A stretch of 64,000 nt of DNA, from the NCBI GenBank assembly GCA_963970005.1, contig CAXAMN010003014.1:301432-365431 (forward strand), given 5' to 3'. Source of the stretch: Durusdinium trenchii. Taxonomy: Eukaryota; Sar; Dinophyceae; Suessiales; Symbiodiniaceae. The notes under the pieces are model-generated. The model had not been told where the DNA came from. It searched no databases and saw nothing but the letters and a program-made list of their open reading frames with translations. Positions 61,601 through 64,000 of this stretch are shown here, one piece after another; position 1 is the first letter of the stretch, and each line of letters begins with the position of its first letter. Made by a program: the position numbers and the translations under genes.

Positions 61601-61732
61601 TCCACTCTGTCCGTTTACCTCTCTCTCTCTCTCTCTGTCCGTTCGCCTCTGTTTTTCTCTGGCTGAGGCTTGAGCATCGATGTTGACGGGGCAGTTCCAC
61701 TCCACAAGGATTCGCAAGATTTGCATGTTCCC
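58700..61732 (-). CDS. Multi-exon ankyrin-repeat protein (partial)
   Basis: Minus-strand exons in order: 61732-~61660 (GNMQILRILVEWNCPVNID); 61321-61214 (DSDLQPLHVAAQEGHTAI, ARVEASDADE); 60962-~60385 (GATPLSLAAFEGHLETVQFL, then about six repeats to LLLMGAKINT); ~59625-59165 (a barrel-like segment GDWILVPGDVGHVVAIYSSG, then EALHTAARKGYLDIVKELL); ~58795-58700 (TALHCAAQSGHLEVVQMLL, ARADIDAQ). About ten ankyrin repeats are visible. The join at 61214/60962 restores SDADE|GATPLSLAA and defines a 251-bp intron with a GC donor and CTTGCAG acceptor; this intron contains family-C repeats. First and last exons are not identified, and two genes rather than one are possible. The role is probably protein-protein interaction; no catalytic domain was seen. 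Confidence 0.7.
58930..59150. other. Intron-like stretch between ankyrin exons
   Basis: Contains one degenerate family-A unit near 58943-58960 and no coding sequence. Confidence 0.4.
59795..60035 (+). repeat. Family-B array inside an ankyrin-gene intron
   Basis: About six ~40-bp units (CTAGGGGCTCCTGGCCTTAC, AGGAGCAAGGACGCTA) with truncations lie between the exons ending near 60385 and starting near 59625. A family-A unit is at 59645-59670. Confidence 0.85.
61075..61155 (+). repeat. Family-C repeats inside a mapped GC-AG intron
   Basis: TACTAGGAACAAGTGCCTTA, TGGTAGTAACAAGTGCC, TAGTAGTAACAAGGACGCT and AGTAGTAACAATGTC succeed one another within intron 60963-61213. Confidence 0.85.
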
Positions 61733-61734
61733 CT

Positions 61735-63640
61735 GCAGCCTAAGCTCACTCAACGACTTCTTAGTGTGGTCAGACTGGCCAAAGGCATGTTGGAATCTAC
61801 TGCAAAAAGGCCAAGAAAATTCCGCGTCCTTGCACATCCTTGGATCTGCTTAATGGTTCAATCTGTGGTTGATCATTTCAAGTGACGCTGATTCCATCAG
61901 CTGGTCGATCATCCATTCCACTTGACCTTGTCCTGGTCTTTGCAGGCTGAAGAGGAAACGCACCACTGGTTCCGATCTATTCCTGCAGATCACGGAATTG
62001 GCTTTGCAGGCAGTCCTATAGTTGCAAACCAAAATGACTGATATAAATTAAAGCCTTGCTTTTAACCTACTCTTCAAATGGAGCACAAAGGGACCTAAGC
62101 CAAACCTGTGCAACCATGGATGCTTTGGAACTGGCGTTGCATCCACCTACAAAGACTGAAACTTCATCATCCAAACCTAATAGCAATGGCCTCCATCACC
62201 ATCCAAAACGATGGTCAAAGGTGGTCATATGGCCAAGTGGCCGACACAAGGGGCAACATAGAGCTTTGGATGCTGCGAGGCAGTCGTTGCAAAAAACATG
62301 GGACCCAGGACACGGGCAAATCACCGCATCCGTCGGCCTGCCGGGAAGCGAACCCCCTATTGGCACGAAAATTAAAGGTCCTCTATATGCACAATCATTT
62401 AGATATATACCTATGTGCATTAGATCTCTCTCTCTCTCTCTCTGCACGCACTCACACACTGATGCCACACAACACAATGGCTGAAGTCTTGTGCTCTGCT
62501 TTTCTCAAGCTGCCAAGTGGCGCAAGTCTAAAACACTCCTATACAAGCACCCGGCCCTTCAAATGCTACCGAGTGGCGCATCATCCAAACAAATGGGGCA
62601 AATATCATTGGATGGCTCGCCCATCGGCTCGTACGCATGCAGGCATGGCGGATCTTCACTGAAGCATCCGCTGCTTCAGGGTGGTGTGTCCTCTTTGGAA
62701 CCCCCCCGAGGGTCAAGCTTCAACATGTGTCAACTCGCCTGGTTCAACCATTTGTGTTTCTTCTCTGGTCTTCTTTAATTTGATAAATACGGGCAAACGG
62801 GTCTGCCGCACGAGTTTTTTTTTTGGGGCGGAGCAAGTGTGTATAATGTTTTTCAGCCTGGTGAGGCTTCCATTTTGGACCAGACCCGCAGCTGAGGCAA
62901 CCACGCAGCTGGTGCGCCAGGTGCGGTTTTCCCTTTTTCACGCGTTTGGGAGTGAGCAGTTTGGTCCAGCTCGAGAACTCAAGCTCAGGCCTTTTCACCA
63001 AGCACAACTCAGTTGGTTCACCTCTCCACGGTCCATGGTTTCAGAACCCGCCGTAACCTGAGTGGCTCAAACGGAATAATTCGAACGCAATTCAGTTCAT
63101 CGTTTGGAATCGGAGTGTTCAATCTGAGCATCACACCCATGGCTTGACGTGTGTGTTCGTAAGTGATCCAAAACGCAAGTTGCCATGGCCTTACGCATTG
63201 TAGCACCAACTGAGGCCAGTTGCCAATCCAACATGCCATGTCACGCTTTCCAATTGAAGTCGGAAATCAATTGTTGTGAATTGTTGGCGGGCATTGTGGC
63301 GATTTGTAGCACCAGTCTCAGGGCCGAGCCCAAGGCGTCCCCAGTTTGGGAAGAACCCTTTCCTAAGCCGCAAACACGTTGAAAGCAAGAAAGAGGTGAG
63401 CCTGGTGAGCCTAGTTTCTGGAAGAAATCACAAGGCCTAAGGTGATGACCATAAGGCCCAAAGACCTTCTTCTCCAACCTTCCACCCCAAAGCTGTGCCC
63501 ACGACTTGCTGCTTGATCCCTCTAAGAATCCGACGATTTTCCGAACCTGGGCCGAATGAAGCTGCGAACCATTAAACTCTGCATGCGGAGCGCGGCACCG
63601 CAAAGAACACAAACTATCCCAGCAAAAAGGACACAGTGTG
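61735..63640. other. Unassigned
   Basis: (CT)n tracts lie at 61620-61636 (just before) and 62424-62443. One family-A unit is near 62178-62196. A minus frame at 63241-63612 is open over 123 codons with no recognised motif. Nothing else is supported. Confidence 0.4.
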
Positions 63641-63689
63641 TGTGCGGTCTAGAGTTGCAGTAGCAGAAAGTCCAGAGATCTGGACGCAT

Positions 63690-63838
63690 TGGCGTCCAGA
63701 GACGTGATGGTGGTTGTGAAGGTGGAGACCGTGGTGATGGTAGTGGTGGTGATGAGTGAGTGTGAAGTGTGAAGTGTGAGCGTGAGGGAGAGCGAGAGTG
63801 AGAGTGAGAGAGTGAGTGAGTGTGAGTGTGAGCGAGAG
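63690..63838 (+). repeat. GTGA/GAGT-rich low-complexity tract
   Basis: Imperfect GTGGTGATGG, then GTGAAGTGTGAAGTGTGAG and GAGAGTGAGAGTGAGTGAG runs. Purine-rich on the plus strand. Confidence 0.8.
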
Positions 63839-63845
63839 CATTGTA

Positions 63846-64000
63846 CCTGCCATGAAATCTGCACGTCGAGGTTCCCAAAGTGCTGCGCCTGCCACGAGAT
63901 CTGCACTTCGAGGTGGAGAAAGTGTTGCGCCTGTCACAAAATCTGCACTTCGCGGTTCACAAAGTGCTGCCCCTGCCACGAACTCTGCTCTTCAAGGTTC
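63846..64000 (-). repeat. 42-bp tandem repeat, running off the window
   Basis: CCTGCCACGAGATCTGCACT, TCGAGGTTC and AAAGTGCTGCG words repeat with a 42-bp period: three full copies and a partial. The period is 14 codons, and on minus one frame reads AALWEPRRADFMAG-type 14-residue repeats without a stop. It could be a repetitive coding exon or a satellite; the window edge prevents a decision. Confidence 0.75.

Overview
The window looks like nuclear DNA of a dinoflagellate, probably of the Symbiodiniaceae/Suessiales type. The evidence is: (i) all recognisable cellular genes lie on the minus strand over about 37 kb, a unidirectional layout known from these genomes; (ii) several introns that can be placed by protein homology use GC-AG ends and some are only 56-64 bp; (iii) two Ty1/copia-type elements are present, one carrying protein modules familiar to me from dinoflagellate copies; (iv) intergenic and intronic DNA is saturated with short modular repeats. 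No rRNA, tRNA, CRISPR array or bacterial-type operon was seen.

Layout. 1-5.4 kb is gene-free minisatellite DNA (GC-rich duplications, an inverted minisatellite, a 73-bp and a ~60-bp tandem array). 5.4-17.4 kb is mostly non-coding, with 21-bp repeat arrays, a ~1.1-kb array of ~40-bp units, hairpins and possible minus-strand exons at 15.9-17.3 kb. 17.63-22.54 kb is a decayed minus-strand copia element (93-bp LTRs, no protease or integrase, frameshifts). 24.0-26.1 kb holds a multi-exon copine-like gene. 30.2-32.1 kb is an intact single-exon cupin/JmjC-like plus ankyrin gene. 38.35-39.24 kb is an intact single-exon mitochondrial carrier. 39.40-47.45 kb is a young, complete plus-strand copia element with identical-looking 226-bp LTRs and a perfect 5-bp target duplication. 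47.5-53 kb is repeat-rich. 53.1-53.7 kb is a ~170-bp tandem repeat with a conserved palindrome, followed by a CAG-type repeat. 54.3-55.2 kb is a cytochrome b5/sulfite-oxidase-like gene fragment. 56.3-61.7 kb carries ankyrin-repeat exons. The window ends in a 42-bp tandem repeat.

Two things stand out. First, a modular repeat system: 21-bp, ~40-bp and ~20-bp families share a palindromic CTACTAGTAG-like core, appear in both orientations, sit in introns and between genes, and in one place contain the insertion site of the young retrotransposon. Second, the young element has an unusual organisation: its two long ORFs overlap at ATGA, its primer-binding site lies partly in a stem-loop, and its second ORF ends in a transmembrane, coiled-coil and Cys/His extension beyond RNase H. 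All readings are by eye. Exon borders are inferred from protein homology and splice signals, and are approximate unless exact bases are stated.
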